From assembly GCF_018343665.1 (NCBI RefSeq), contig NZ_JAGYPM010000001.1, positions 1,087,619-1,151,618 of the forward strand: a DNA stretch of 64,000 nt, written 5' to 3'. The notes below the pieces were generated by a model. That model searched no databases. It saw only the letters and a program-made list of their open reading frames with translations, and was not told where the DNA came from. This DNA comes from Cytobacillus citreus. Lineage in GTDB: Bacteria; Bacillota; Bacilli; Bacillales; Cytobacillaceae. The stretch's first letter is position 1. Each line of letters begins with the position of its first letter. Positions 8,483 to 17,603 of this stretch are shown here, piece after piece. A program made the position numbers and the translations under genes.

Positions 8483-8752
8483 TTAATCTCCTAATATTTC
8501 TGATACAAACTTACTTTCATCCTCGTCTACATAACCCTTAAAAATAACTTCATGTATATCCGCTTGATTAAAAACAAAAGTATAGTCTGCATTGATATGC
8601 CCTTCAGGGTAGAAACAACTAACATAGTCGTACATTTTCGGGCCATCCTCTTTTAACAGAAGCTGCTTTCTGCCATATATAAGGAGTTTTTTAGTGCCTT
8701 CTTTCAGGATGACGACTGAACCTATTGGCAGTAACGTTTCATTATTGTCCAA
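8483..8752 (-). CDS. DUF4176 family protein, type VII-associated
   Basis: 89 residues from TTG 8752 (AAAGGTGG eight bases upstream); a GTG at 8764 is also possible. The sequence LPIGSVVILKEG...KKLLIYGRKQ...YDYVSCFYPEGHI...FNQADI...FKGYVDEDE is the DUF4176 pattern, a small beta-rich cytoplasmic family regularly encoded beside WXG100/LXG secretion genes. Its molecular role is not established; adaptor or chaperone-like functions are suggested by context only. Confidence 0.85.
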   Translation of the reverse strand: MDNNETLLPIGSVVILKEGTKKLLIYGRKQLLLKEDGPKMYDYVSCFYPEGHINADYTFVFNQADIHEVIFKGYVDEDESKFVSEILGD

Positions 8753-8771
8753 TATTCTTACCACCTTTTAC

Positions 8772-9590
8772 TTAATATGAGAACTGTTTGGCTGAAGAAA
8801 CTGCTTCTTCGATTACTGACTGATAAAATTCATTGCGATTAAAACATTCGGCATAAAAGATATCCTTTATATTATCTTGATCGCTTTGTGTAAACAGCCA
8901 ATTTCCATTAGGTTCTATCAAAAACTTCATTCCTTTTGTGTTCCAGCCATCAACAATTTTTAAGAAATATACTAATTGGCCTATCGTAATGTTATGTTTA
9001 AACCCCTTAACAAGTGCCTTTGCAAAAGGAATTGATGCACCTTCTTCTAAAACATAAGATTCTAATTCCTTAAGAGATGCATGTTTGAGATTGTTAACAA
9101 TGAAATTAAGTGATTCTAAACTGATCGAATCTCTGATGGTAAGGGAGCATTCTTCGTTTGGAGAGTCTAGGTTTGCTAGTATTTCCACAAGGTAGTCATA
9201 GATATTTCCTATTAGTTTAAATTCCACTGAACTAGATTGATCACTTAATTCTTCCGTTAACTCTATGACTTGTTGAGAGGAAATAAAATAATAATAATCA
9301 TAAATCTTTTCATCCCTTACGATGTTCAGCCAGGAAACTCTCTCACAAAGTTTGCATCCCTGTAAGATGGTATAAACTGTAGGATCCAATTCAATCCTGC
9401 CTTCTGTTTCATATATTAATTTTTCCTCCAGCAATTGCTGCTTAGCATTCATTAATGATTGATTCATTTCTTCCTGCGAATCATTTTTAAATGGATTGGA
9501 AAAACCCAGCAGTTCATTGAACCCCATTAATTTCAAAAGCAAAAAGGCCTCTTCGGAACTTAGCTTGAATGAAATATATGTGTCTGACAA
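8772..9590 (-). CDS. Unknown soluble protein of the type VII locus
   Basis: 272 residues from TTG 9590, seven bases after GAGGAG; an upstream TTG at 9605 has no site. No signal peptide, no TM helix and no enzyme motif is visible. There is a CxxC (CKLC) near residue 90, and the composition suggests an alpha/beta protein (many Leu, Glu and Ile). It is placed directly downstream of the candidate secreted effector and eight bases from the DUF4176 gene. Two roles fit that position: a cytoplasmic secretion chaperone (as EspG or EsaE in other type VII systems) or an immunity protein. I cannot assign a family from sequence alone. Confidence 0.6.
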   Translation of the reverse strand: MSDTYISFKLSSEEAFLLLKLMGFNELLGFSNPFKNDSQEEMNQSLMNAKQQLLEEKLIYETEGRIELDPTVYTILQGCKLCERVSWLNIVRDEKIYDYYYFISSQQVIELTEELSDQSSSVEFKLIGNIYDYLVEILANLDSPNEECSLTIRDSISLESLNFIVNNLKHASLKELESYVLEEGASIPFAKALVKGFKHNITIGQLVYFLKIVDGWNTKGMKFLIEPNGNWLFTQSDQDNIKDIFYAECFNRNEFYQSVIEEAVSSAKQFSY

Positions 9591-9653
9591 TTGAATTCTC
9601 CTCAAAAAAGTTTATTAGAATGCAGATTCACAAATAGGATTATTGATTAATCA

Positions 9654-10631
9654 CTATTTAAACCATCCTGCAACTGTTTCAAGTCCATCGGTAAACCCGG
9701 CTTTAACCATGTCCTTCATGCTTTCATCTTTCTTATCATTATCGAAATCAAATTTTATTCCTTCCGTTAAATATGTTAAGCCCACCGATATTCCAAAGCC
9801 TGCGGTTACAACGGCTGTAAAGGAAAGAGAGACAGGTAATGTTGTGACTAATAATGCCCCTGCCACAGCGGTACCAGCACCTACAAAAACATTTCCTAAA
9901 GTATCACCTATTATTTTACTACTAGAGGCATCTTTTTTAAGATTTTCATTAAAATCAGTGACAACATCTACTCCGACGCTTAACCACCCTAATCTATCCC
10001 GCAAAGCTCCTAGAACAGCTATCTTCTTATTAACAAACTCAGCACCCTCTAGTTCACCTCCTTCTTTTAATTCTTTTAATACGGATTGGACATCCATTTC
10101 TTTTAATGCGGACTTTATCTCATCACTACTTAAATAACGTGCAATTCCCTTAATCTCATCATCATCTAAAGCATCTAGGAACTTTTGTGATCTCCAAATA
10201 CCTCCATCCTTAAATCTTTGAATATCAAATCCCTGCGAAATTTTTTTGAGATATTCACCGTATCTTATTAAAGCAGCTACTGTTGAAGGTCCTAATGGAG
10301 CTAACCAGTTAATATCTGTAATTAAGGACTTTTTAACCTTCGCATTCCCATTTTCCCATTTTGCAAATAATACTTTATCTAACTCGTTGTAGTCACGTAA
10401 GGCATTGCCCAGAAAAGCGGACATTTTATTTAGCAGTGCAGCCTGTTCGTCCATTGAGCGTGTGATTGTTTTAAGATTATTTTCTATGTTTGTACTAGCG
10501 AGAACTTCCCAGTCCAGTCTCTTGCCTGCCGATTGAATATCGTCTTTTATATTATCCAGATCTCTCGATAAATTTTTGGTTATTAGAACAAAACCTATGA
10601 ATTTCGGTTTATCCACCATGATATAAGTCAT
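9654..10631 (-). CDS. Candidate type VII-secreted effector
   Basis: 325 residues with AAGGAG ten bases before ATG 10631. No signal peptide. The first ~120 residues are helical and polar, with heptad-like Leu/Ile spacing (DLDNIKDDIQSAGKR, MDEQAALLNKMSAFL), as expected of a WXG/LXG-type targeting region. Residues about 250-300 are a Gly/Ala/Val-rich hydrophobic stretch (GAGTAVAGALLVTTLPVSL and onward) resembling membrane-inserting helical hairpins. It lies directly after the WXG100 genes, which supports export. No catalytic motif is recognised; a membrane-active or structural substrate is possible. Confidence 0.55.
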   Translation of the reverse strand: MTYIMVDKPKFIGFVLITKNLSRDLDNIKDDIQSAGKRLDWEVLASTNIENNLKTITRSMDEQAALLNKMSAFLGNALRDYNELDKVLFAKWENGNAKVKKSLITDINWLAPLGPSTVAALIRYGEYLKKISQGFDIQRFKDGGIWRSQKFLDALDDDEIKGIARYLSSDEIKSALKEMDVQSVLKELKEGGELEGAEFVNKKIAVLGALRDRLGWLSVGVDVVTDFNENLKKDASSSKIIGDTLGNVFVGAGTAVAGALLVTTLPVSLSFTAVVTAGFGISVGLTYLTEGIKFDFDNDKKDESMKDMVKAGFTDGLETVAGWFK

Positions 10632-10662
10632 TTGTATACAACTCCTTAAATGCCAAAACGAT

Positions 10663-10699
10663 AATCTCTTACATCCATTTCATGAAGATGTAAGAGATT
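10663..10699 (-). terminator. Strong hairpin between WXG100 gene and effector gene
   Basis: A perfect 13-bp stem (10663-10675 with 10687-10699), 11-base loop. On the minus strand only a weak T-rich tail (ATCGTTTTGG) follows. It may be a partial terminator or an mRNA-stabilising hairpin that leaves the abundant WXG100 message in excess over the downstream genes. Confidence 0.6.
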
Positions 10700-10715
10700 A
10701 TAATAAATGGAAGCT

Positions 10716-11012
10716 TTAGCGCTGATTTTCTGCTGCTTGAATCGTTTCTTGGTTTGTGCGATCCCACTGCTCCGCCGCATTTTCAAGAAATTTTGCATAT
10801 TGATTAATGGTGTCATATTTTTCTTTGAAATTATTACTTAACTGGCTAAACTTTTTGACAGCCACTTCTGCTGCTTGGCCTTCCCAGCTTGATTTAAGGC
10901 TATTAATCTCCTTTGTCATTTCTTCTGTAAAAGCGCGAATTGAGTTTGCAATCGTTTTTAAGCTGTTTGCTTTATCTCGCATCACTTTTGAATTGACTTT
11001 AATAGATGCCAT
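10716..11012 (-). CDS. WXG100 family protein (EsxA/YukE-like), copy 3
   Basis: 98 residues, the standard WXG100 length. Two helices flank the SWEG turn (W-x-G), and the C-terminal helix contains YAKFLENAAEQWDRTN, a YxxxD/E-like export signal region. A strong AGGGGGG lies seven bases upstream of ATG 11012. Such proteins form helical-hairpin dimers and are exported by EssC. This is the third of three tandem copies and the one nearest to canonical YukE. Confidence 0.93.
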   Translation of the reverse strand: MASIKVNSKVMRDKANSLKTIANSIRAFTEEMTKEINSLKSSWEGQAAEVAVKKFSQLSNNFKEKYDTINQYAKFLENAAEQWDRTNQETIQAAENQR

Positions 11013-11034
11013 ATCATTTCCCCCCTAAGGATTT

Positions 11035-11346
11035 TTATTTTCCTATGTTTAGACTGTTTGCTGAATCTTTTATCGCATTTTCGGTTTTCTCATATCTTTC
11101 CGCAGTTGTTTTAAGAAAATCCGAGTAGGTTTGAAGAACTTTGGATAATTCTTGGAAGTCATTCCTGTATCCTTCAATTTTATTGTTAAACGTGTCGCTT
11201 GATTGTCCTTGCCACTCTGCACGTAAATTTGCAATTTCAGCATATAAGTTTTTAACTTGAGCCTCATAGTTTGATGTCTTGTCTTTGATAAATTGTGATG
11301 ATTTTTTTAATGCATTTGTTTCTACAGAAAACTTACCTCCTGCCAT
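11035..11346 (-). CDS. WXG100 family protein, copy 2
   Basis: 103 residues from ATG 11346 (MAGGKFSVETN...), the start typical of YukE-like proteins; GTG 11358 is possible but would sit on the ribosome site. The central EWQG is the W-x-G turn, and YSDFLKTTAERYEKTE gives a C-terminal YxxxD/E-like signal. It is likely to heterodimerise with one of its neighbours; only 22 bases separate it from copy 3. Confidence 0.92.
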   Translation of the reverse strand: MAGGKFSVETNALKKSSQFIKDKTSNYEAQVKNLYAEIANLRAEWQGQSSDTFNNKIEGYRNDFQELSKVLQTYSDFLKTTAERYEKTENAIKDSANSLNIGK

Positions 11347-11408
11347 ATAACCATTCACCCTTTCAATGAATAAATTTTTATTTAAAAAGAGACTAGTTAG
11401 CCTTCTTT

Positions 11409-11708
11409 TTAACTTTCCCGCAGTCGTCTGGTCCTTTGTTTAGCTTCTTCGTCTTCTCTACGAACATGATCTGCCACGGATTTTATTGAATCGGCCAAAT
11501 TTACTGTTTTTCTTTGTGTTTGGAGCATTTCCTGTTTCAATTGTTCACACTTTTGGATAAAGGTTTCTGATGCTGGCCCTGCCCATGCGGCTCTTATCTG
11601 GTTAATGAATTGATCAAGCTGATTTATTTTATTTTTCATGTTTCCAGCTTCATCAGCAATCCTGTTCGCCTGCAGCATAATTAGATAATAATCAATGCTT
11701 ATTTTCAT
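11409..11708 (-). CDS. WXG100-like protein, copy 1 (divergent)
   Basis: 99 residues with AWAG as the W-x-G turn between two long helices. The N-terminus (MKISIDYYLIMLQANRIAD) is more hydrophobic than usual. The C-terminus is very basic/acidic (REDEEAKQRTRRLRES) and lacks a clear YxxxD/E signal, so it could be the partner carried out by another WXG100 protein rather than the signal-bearing one. It begins 17 bases after the EsaB-like gene. Confidence 0.87.
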   Translation of the reverse strand: MKISIDYYLIMLQANRIADEAGNMKNKINQLDQFINQIRAAWAGPASETFIQKCEQLKQEMLQTQRKTVNLADSIKSVADHVRREDEEAKQRTRRLRES

Positions 11709-11725
11709 GAAATAGACACCTGCCT

Positions 11726-11980
11726 TTACATCAGCATTAGATTGCTGCCGTCATGTATATCAAGCTCCAAACAGTTAAAATTTTTATTTAGAATGACTTT
11801 GTTCTTAGTATCCACTAACATTAACCCTCTCTTTTTAGCCTGAATGCCATGAAATTCTTCGTGAATGATTTTAACAATCAAGTCAATTATGTTCCCAACT
11901 TTCATGGATCCGGGCACTAAAAAGTTTAATGTTTGGCCTACTGCTGGAACATCAACATATAGTGAAATTTTCCGAGCCAT
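11726..11980 (-). CDS. EsaB/YukD ubiquitin-like protein
   Basis: 84 residues, matching the 80-residue YukD/EsaB family, a beta-grasp (ubiquitin-like) fold lacking the C-terminal Gly-Gly. KISLYVDVP, the DLIVKIIHEEF helix and the LMLVDTKNKVILNK region match the family layout. It is a cytoplasmic core component required for or regulating type VII secretion, and here directly follows essC. GAGGAGG lies five bases upstream of the ATG. Confidence 0.88.
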   Translation of the reverse strand: MARKISLYVDVPAVGQTLNFLVPGSMKVGNIIDLIVKIIHEEFHGIQAKKRGLMLVDTKNKVILNKNFNCLELDIHDGSNLMLM

Positions 11981-12062
11981 TCTTTCCTCCTCTATCCACT
12001 CTTTTTATCAGAAATTCTATCTTACCAGGAGTCTTCTAAAAGAATCCTGTCAGTAACAGCCC

Positions 12063-15000
12063 TTAACCTACAACCTCCAGTTTCATTAAAGGGTTTCTAA
12101 CAACTGCATATTTATTTCCGTTAAAGAGGACTCCCTCGCCATTCTTTAATTCTAGTTCTCTATCGAGGTATCCCATGTCTTCAATCACGATAATACCCTG
12201 TTTATGCATATTCCCGCCCATAATGATTCCGTGCCGTGCCTTGATTAAGTACCTAAATAGTTCCGCATTTGAATAATTTTGTACTCTCTCCATATCGTCT
12301 AAAGTAATAAAGTAAATATTTAGTCCTTTACTTTTTGCTGCAATATTGGTGAACATCTCTAATGCATCGTCTGAAATCATATCAAAGAAATTTGAGAAAC
12401 TATTAATACATATAAAGAGTTTCTCGAATTTTTGCATATATTCGCAGATGCCTTCTTTTGAATCAGTAATTTTTTTGAAATCGTTATACACCTGCAGACG
12501 TTCTTTTACCCTTTCTTCCAGCTCCTTTACATACGTGTCAAATTCATCTGAAGAGGATATATAACGATTGATTGTTTGTTCTCTCGCAAAGTCTTCCAGC
12601 TCATAATCAGCCCTGTCAATTAACGTTACTAGTTGGTTGGAATATTCTTTAATACTTTTTATCATAAATTTCAAATAGTTGGTTTTCCCAGTTTTCTGAA
12701 GCCCTCCAATGAAGAATGTATGCAATTCTTCTAATGGAATGCCTATAGACTTGTTCCGTTTTAGTAAATTACCAGCGTATAAAGCATGTTCTCCCGGTCC
12801 AATGACTTCCAGGTTATTCTTCATACTGCCGGAGCCTGAGTGCCTGTTAGTTGGACTGGCAGATAGCTGCTTTTTAACGGGGGTGACGTCCGATTGACTC
12901 TTTTTAGTCCTGGCTTTAGTAAAAGAGTCCCCAGCAGCAGCTGACATTTCTTCAAACTTTCGTTGTATATAGATGACCCTTTCTGCTTCATTTTCTACAG
13001 GAATTACTAGTGCGGTCTGGAATTCGGCAACTTCACCGATGACTGTCAAACCTCTTCCTCGTACATTGTCCGGTTCTACAGATACAGGTTTTCCGAGAAT
13101 TTCTCTATAATCCAAAGAATCATTCAACTGTAATGTAAAAAAGTTGGAAAAATGCTCGGTCACTTTATAGAAGACCGCGTTTTTGCTGTTACCTGTTATA
13201 GCAAAGAAAATCCCATAGGTTTTCCCATTTGCCACCAAACTGATTAGTTTATCCTCTTGAGGAAAGAAGCGGTCCCTGAACGTACTATAATTGTCAATCA
13301 CAATCATAATGGCTGGAAGCTCGTTTTTAGAATGACTAACATAGGAAGCGAAAGAACCTACATTGTCTTCAGAGAATAGCACTTTTCTTTCTTCCATTAT
13401 TACTAATACATCTTCTAAAACCTGTTCTACCTTTTCTTCATCATTTGCATAGATTACCTCTTCACAATGCGGCATATTGGCAAAATAACCTAATGAGCGC
13501 CCGGCAAAATCAAATACATACATATTTAGCTGTCCAGGTGAATACTTGGAAGCAAATGAAAACAATAAGGATTGCAGAAATGTTGTCTTTCCAGTCCCTG
13601 AGGAACCATAAATGACTACATGCCCATCGTTCATAAGGTCTATTTCTACAGGATTTTGTTCTTGTTTCCCTGGAAAATCAGCTAATCCAATTACGGCGGA
13701 CAATTCACCTGTCCTTCCTGACCATTGCCGATTAAATTCACAGTATCCCTTTAATTCCGACAAAGAAATGACTTCCTCCAATGGATCAAGCCAAAGAGAA
13801 ATGGAGGCAATATTCTGAATTTTTTTCATATCAATCAGCTTTTCAATAATTGCTTCCAGCTGAGAGTTATCTGTATTACGGGCTACCAGCTCTTTTTTTG
13901 CTTTGCGGATTGGCACTGCTGTATTGTCTACATAATGAACAGTCTGCTCAGTTGGATCGATATATCCATCGGTAGGGGCGTATTGACCTCCGCTATAACC
14001 TGATTGTACGTATTCGTAAATTTCATCGTAACCTACTTGAACATAGCAGCGGCCAGGCTGTTTTATAAGGGCCGCATCAGGCTTTCGAATCATCTCATTA
14101 CTGTCATGCTTATCAAGCACTTTTAAACACACTCTAAATCGGGAGTTTCCCCAAATTTGATCATCAACAACACCAGCAGGTTTTTGTGTAGCTAAAATGA
14201 GATGAATCCCAAGACTTCTTCCTATTTGAGCAACATCAATGAGCTTGCGCATAAAATCAGGCTGCTGCGTTTTCAATTGAGCAAACTCATCTGAAATGAT
14301 AACTAGATGTGGAAGCGGATGTATTGCAATTCCTTCTTTAAACAGCTTTTGATATTTATCAACGTGATTAATCCCATATTGGTTAAATAGATGCTGCCTG
14401 CGTTTGATTTCTGCCTCAATCGATATAAGGGAACGACTTAATTGACTGCCGGACAGGTTCGTGATCTTACCTGCAATATGCGGAATTCCATCAAAAACAT
14501 TAGCCATCCCTCCTCCCTTGTAATCAATGAGTACAAAGGATAAATCATTAGGATGATAGTTGACAGCTGCAGAAATAATGTATGTTTGCAGAAATTCACT
14601 CTTCCCTGAACCTGTCATACCCGCAACCAATCCGTGCGGTCCATGATAATTTTCATGAATATCTAAAGAGAAAAGCTCACCCCCGGCTTTAATTCCGATT
14701 GGTACTTCAAGGGATTTATAGGAAACCTTTTTGTTCCAGAGCTGTTCAATATTTAATTCATCTATACTTCCTGCCTTCAACATGCCTAGGAAGGATACGC
14801 TTTCGGGAACATCCAGACTGATGCTATCGGTTTTTACCTTTAGCTTGGAAAGCTTTTGAGAAAACATTAATAATGACTCTTGATCTATTTCATCTTGTTG
14901 AAATTCTACCAATCGGTTAAAATGCTTATTCTTAAAATAAACACCACAAAGGTTAGAATCATTTTGGATAATGGCGCTGCAATCTTTCGGCAGCATCGAA

Positions 15001-16742
15001 ATTTGCCCATATATGAAGAGACTAGTGACATCCACCGGGTTATCCGGATTTGTTAGATACCTCATTAAAGGTTCATTTTCAACTAGCCTGTCGTCCGCTA
15101 TAAAGAAAACATATTTTGGAAGAGGAATGGACTCCTCTTTATTGCTATCTTTCAATTGCAGCTCTCTTTCCTTCATATCTTCATTTAAAGCAGAAAATAA
15201 TTGATGGACTTCTTCTTTATTTGTGGCAACAAATCTTAATGTCCGGTCAGGACTCCAAACATGAGGAAGCTCCCTCACCCATTTAAAATCATTCGCATCT
15301 CTCTCGTTATAAATGAACACCATTTTCACTTCATCGTAAGAGTGCTGTCCGGCTAGATTTATTGCCAAGCAATTGGCGTTATTTATATTGTTTCTCCTGT
15401 TGCCGATCAATCCAATTATTTTTTGTTCTTTCAAGGAGACAGTTATTGGAACATGATCTAACATCTTATACTCATCTGCCAATTTAATTGGTTCATCAGC
15501 TAAAGGATCATCATGAAGGGTAAAACCTTTTTTGGACGTTATTACATTGACATCAAATTCCCGATTCCCTTTTCCTAAACGCAGCTCCAAAAAATCTGCA
15601 TTGTTTGGGGTCTTTTCCCATAATCGCCTTATCGTTTCTTCACTATTCAGAAATTTTATAATCGTTAGTGGGTCAGGGAACATTTTTTCTGTAAGGATTT
15701 TAATATTCCGTTGTTTTTTCTCTTCCAATTCAAGCTTCTTTTTAAAAATATATTTTCTGTATTTCTTAATTCTGTGGTTTTCGAATTTTGCCTCTTGTCT
15801 CTTTTGATATCGATTCAATGCAATGGGCCATACTAACGCACCGATTAGCATGCTGACAGCCATTGTGGCACTAGTCCACACGCTGCTTCCATTATTCGTA
15901 TTGCTTATCGTTATGCCTAAACTTACCAGCATAGCAATCGCCATTGTTAGAGATGGTCCTATTGTAAAAACCAAAGGCATGTCCTGTCTGCTTTGCATTT
16001 CCGGCGGCGGATCAATGACAAATTCACTTGTCTCCAAAGACTTAATGATTCGGGGAGAGCGAGTGAAATACTTTTCACTCTGAACCTGTTTTTTAGGTTT
16101 TGTGTATGCAAATTGTGTAAAACCAGGAAATGAACATTTATTAATTACGTCGTTTATTGCAAGAAATTCATCAAAGTACACCATTTTCAATCCCATGATG
16201 TAAATGATATCTCCGTAAAACAATTCGGCGGATTGAACTCTTTCCCCGTTAAGAAATACTCCTGTTTTTCTTGACACATCTTCAATAAAAGCGCGCTCGT
16301 TTTCAAACCTTATGGCAGCATGCTTCCTAGAGACGCTTGTATTTATGTCAAAATAAATTTCGTTATCTGGTGATCTACCTATGAAAATGTTTTTGTTTTT
16401 TTCAATCCTCTGTTTAGTGAACGCTATGTTTTCATTTTCTAGTGATGTGATTAAAAATTCAAAATGGACATCATGTTCTGCATCATGGACGATATAAAAA
16501 TCCCCATGCTCCAATACTTTTTCCCGTATCTCTTGTCTATTGCAAGATAATGAAATATGTTTTTGACCAACTTTATTTATGATCCATTTCTTATTTTTTT
16601 CAATAAAGAGATCACTATAGCTAATACTGCCTATTTGCAAATACTGTTCTAAATCTGTAATGAATTGGTTCGAATGAATGGAACTTAATTTATATTCTTT
16701 ATATTTATCGCCTATAAACAACGCAAGTAAAAAATCTGACAT
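12063..16742 (-). CDS. essC: EssC/YukB-type FtsK/SpoIIIE ATPase, type VII secretion motor
   Basis: 1559 residues from ATG 16742 (AGGGGG eight bases upstream). Order: an N-terminal beta-rich domain (1-100); an FHA domain (about 112-195) with canonical GRSPDNE, SRKH and NG residues; two TM helices (about 255-310); then three P-loop domains. D1 has GMTGSGKSE (about 705) with Walker B FVLIDYKGG. D2 has GSSGTGKTT (about 1050) with YVFDFAG. D3 is degenerate, with GGLQKTGKTN (about 1355). The hexameric motor drives WXG100 export. In the well-studied S. aureus EssC the FHA domains are reported to lack the phosphothreonine-binding residues; here they are intact. Confidence 0.95.
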   Translation of the reverse strand: MSDFLLALFIGDKYKEYKLSSIHSNQFITDLEQYLQIGSISYSDLFIEKNKKWIINKVGQKHISLSCNRQEIREKVLEHGDFYIVHDAEHDVHFEFLITSLENENIAFTKQRIEKNKNIFIGRSPDNEIYFDINTSVSRKHAAIRFENERAFIEDVSRKTGVFLNGERVQSAELFYGDIIYIMGLKMVYFDEFLAINDVINKCSFPGFTQFAYTKPKKQVQSEKYFTRSPRIIKSLETSEFVIDPPPEMQSRQDMPLVFTIGPSLTMAIAMLVSLGITISNTNNGSSVWTSATMAVSMLIGALVWPIALNRYQKRQEAKFENHRIKKYRKYIFKKKLELEEKKQRNIKILTEKMFPDPLTIIKFLNSEETIRRLWEKTPNNADFLELRLGKGNREFDVNVITSKKGFTLHDDPLADEPIKLADEYKMLDHVPITVSLKEQKIIGLIGNRRNNINNANCLAINLAGQHSYDEVKMVFIYNERDANDFKWVRELPHVWSPDRTLRFVATNKEEVHQLFSALNEDMKERELQLKDSNKEESIPLPKYVFFIADDRLVENEPLMRYLTNPDNPVDVTSLFIYGQISMLPKDCSAIIQNDSNLCGVYFKNKHFNRLVEFQQDEIDQESLLMFSQKLSKLKVKTDSISLDVPESVSFLGMLKAGSIDELNIEQLWNKKVSYKSLEVPIGIKAGGELFSLDIHENYHGPHGLVAGMTGSGKSEFLQTYIISAAVNYHPNDLSFVLIDYKGGGMANVFDGIPHIAGKITNLSGSQLSRSLISIEAEIKRRQHLFNQYGINHVDKYQKLFKEGIAIHPLPHLVIISDEFAQLKTQQPDFMRKLIDVAQIGRSLGIHLILATQKPAGVVDDQIWGNSRFRVCLKVLDKHDSNEMIRKPDAALIKQPGRCYVQVGYDEIYEYVQSGYSGGQYAPTDGYIDPTEQTVHYVDNTAVPIRKAKKELVARNTDNSQLEAIIEKLIDMKKIQNIASISLWLDPLEEVISLSELKGYCEFNRQWSGRTGELSAVIGLADFPGKQEQNPVEIDLMNDGHVVIYGSSGTGKTTFLQSLLFSFASKYSPGQLNMYVFDFAGRSLGYFANMPHCEEVIYANDEEKVEQVLEDVLVIMEERKVLFSEDNVGSFASYVSHSKNELPAIMIVIDNYSTFRDRFFPQEDKLISLVANGKTYGIFFAITGNSKNAVFYKVTEHFSNFFTLQLNDSLDYREILGKPVSVEPDNVRGRGLTVIGEVAEFQTALVIPVENEAERVIYIQRKFEEMSAAAGDSFTKARTKKSQSDVTPVKKQLSASPTNRHSGSGSMKNNLEVIGPGEHALYAGNLLKRNKSIGIPLEELHTFFIGGLQKTGKTNYLKFMIKSIKEYSNQLVTLIDRADYELEDFAREQTINRYISSSDEFDTYVKELEERVKERLQVYNDFKKITDSKEGICEYMQKFEKLFICINSFSNFFDMISDDALEMFTNIAAKSKGLNIYFITLDDMERVQNYSNAELFRYLIKARHGIIMGGNMHKQGIIVIEDMGYLDRELELKNGEGVLFNGNKYAVVRNPLMKLEVVG

Positions 16743-16808
16743 TCCATTCACCCCCTATCATTTATTCTAAAACGCATTACCCTCAATTAACGGAAGGTAA
16801 GATTATGA

Positions 16809-17543
16809 TTACACCGCTTTTTTCTCGCGAAGGAGATTACGCATGGCTTTGATTTTTTCCTCTAAATCTGTAACATCCATGTTCCCTTTTTGCTTTCTCA
16901 TGATTGTGTTATCCCTGATGTATGCCGAGATGGAAGTACCGCCTGAAGTTGTTAAAGTAAATGATTCTACATCGTGAGCGACTCCCTCTTTCAAATTAAA
17001 AGAACTGCTTTCATACTTAATTCTTTCTGACTTAGTGGCAACGGAAACGATATCTTTATAGAAATATTCGTCAGTTGTTTCTGTGAAATGATTTCCAGTT
17101 AATAAATCAAACACGCAAGTATAAGAGTATACTTGATTTTCATTAAAGTAAAAAATAACCCCTTTTACTAGGGAATATCGGATTTCATCATCTTTCCCCC
17201 GTTTGAAATGGAGAAGTGTAACATTATTAACATATTCATAGGAAGGACCATTAACAATAATCGGCTTGATAAGATTTACTTCTTCTTCTAATAATCCAAA
17301 TTTATCTAAACCTTTCTTAACAAGTTTGGATAAATCCTGACTTAAAGCTTCATCAACCTGATGGTCAGTTGCCGTCTTTTTAAGAAAAAACGCAAAAGCC
17401 ATCCATGCACTACCTATTGCGAGTATTATCAGGCCAAAAACAGGACTGCCTGAAATAACCAAAAGTCCTATAAGCGCAATAACAAGTGCTGCAACGGGAA
17501 ATTTCCTTGTAAAATAATTTTTGATCAACAAACGGTCTACCAT
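16809..17543 (-). CDS. Unknown 2-TM membrane protein of the type VII locus
   Basis: 244 residues from ATG 17543, nine bases after AAGGAGG. Two adjacent TM helices near the N-terminus (PVAALVIALIGLLVISG and VFGLIILAIGSAWMAFAFFL) are followed by a cytoplasmic or surface domain of about 170 residues rich in beta strands (VKGVIFYFNENQVYSYTCVFDLLTG) and a C-terminal basic helix. It is not recognisable as EssA, EssB or EsaA. Its position between the zinc-ribbon genes and essC suggests a membrane scaffold for this variant system (inference). Confidence 0.7.
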   Translation of the reverse strand: MVDRLLIKNYFTRKFPVAALVIALIGLLVISGSPVFGLIILAIGSAWMAFAFFLKKTATDHQVDEALSQDLSKLVKKGLDKFGLLEEEVNLIKPIIVNGPSYEYVNNVTLLHFKRGKDDEIRYSLVKGVIFYFNENQVYSYTCVFDLLTGNHFTETTDEYFYKDIVSVATKSERIKYESSSFNLKEGVAHDVESFTLTTSGGTSISAYIRDNTIMRKQKGNMDVTDLEEKIKAMRNLLREKKAV

Positions 17544-17603
17544 AAACAAATTCCTCCTTAAAAAATTGTAATATATGATTAACAGCCTAAACCGCTGTTA
17601 ATG

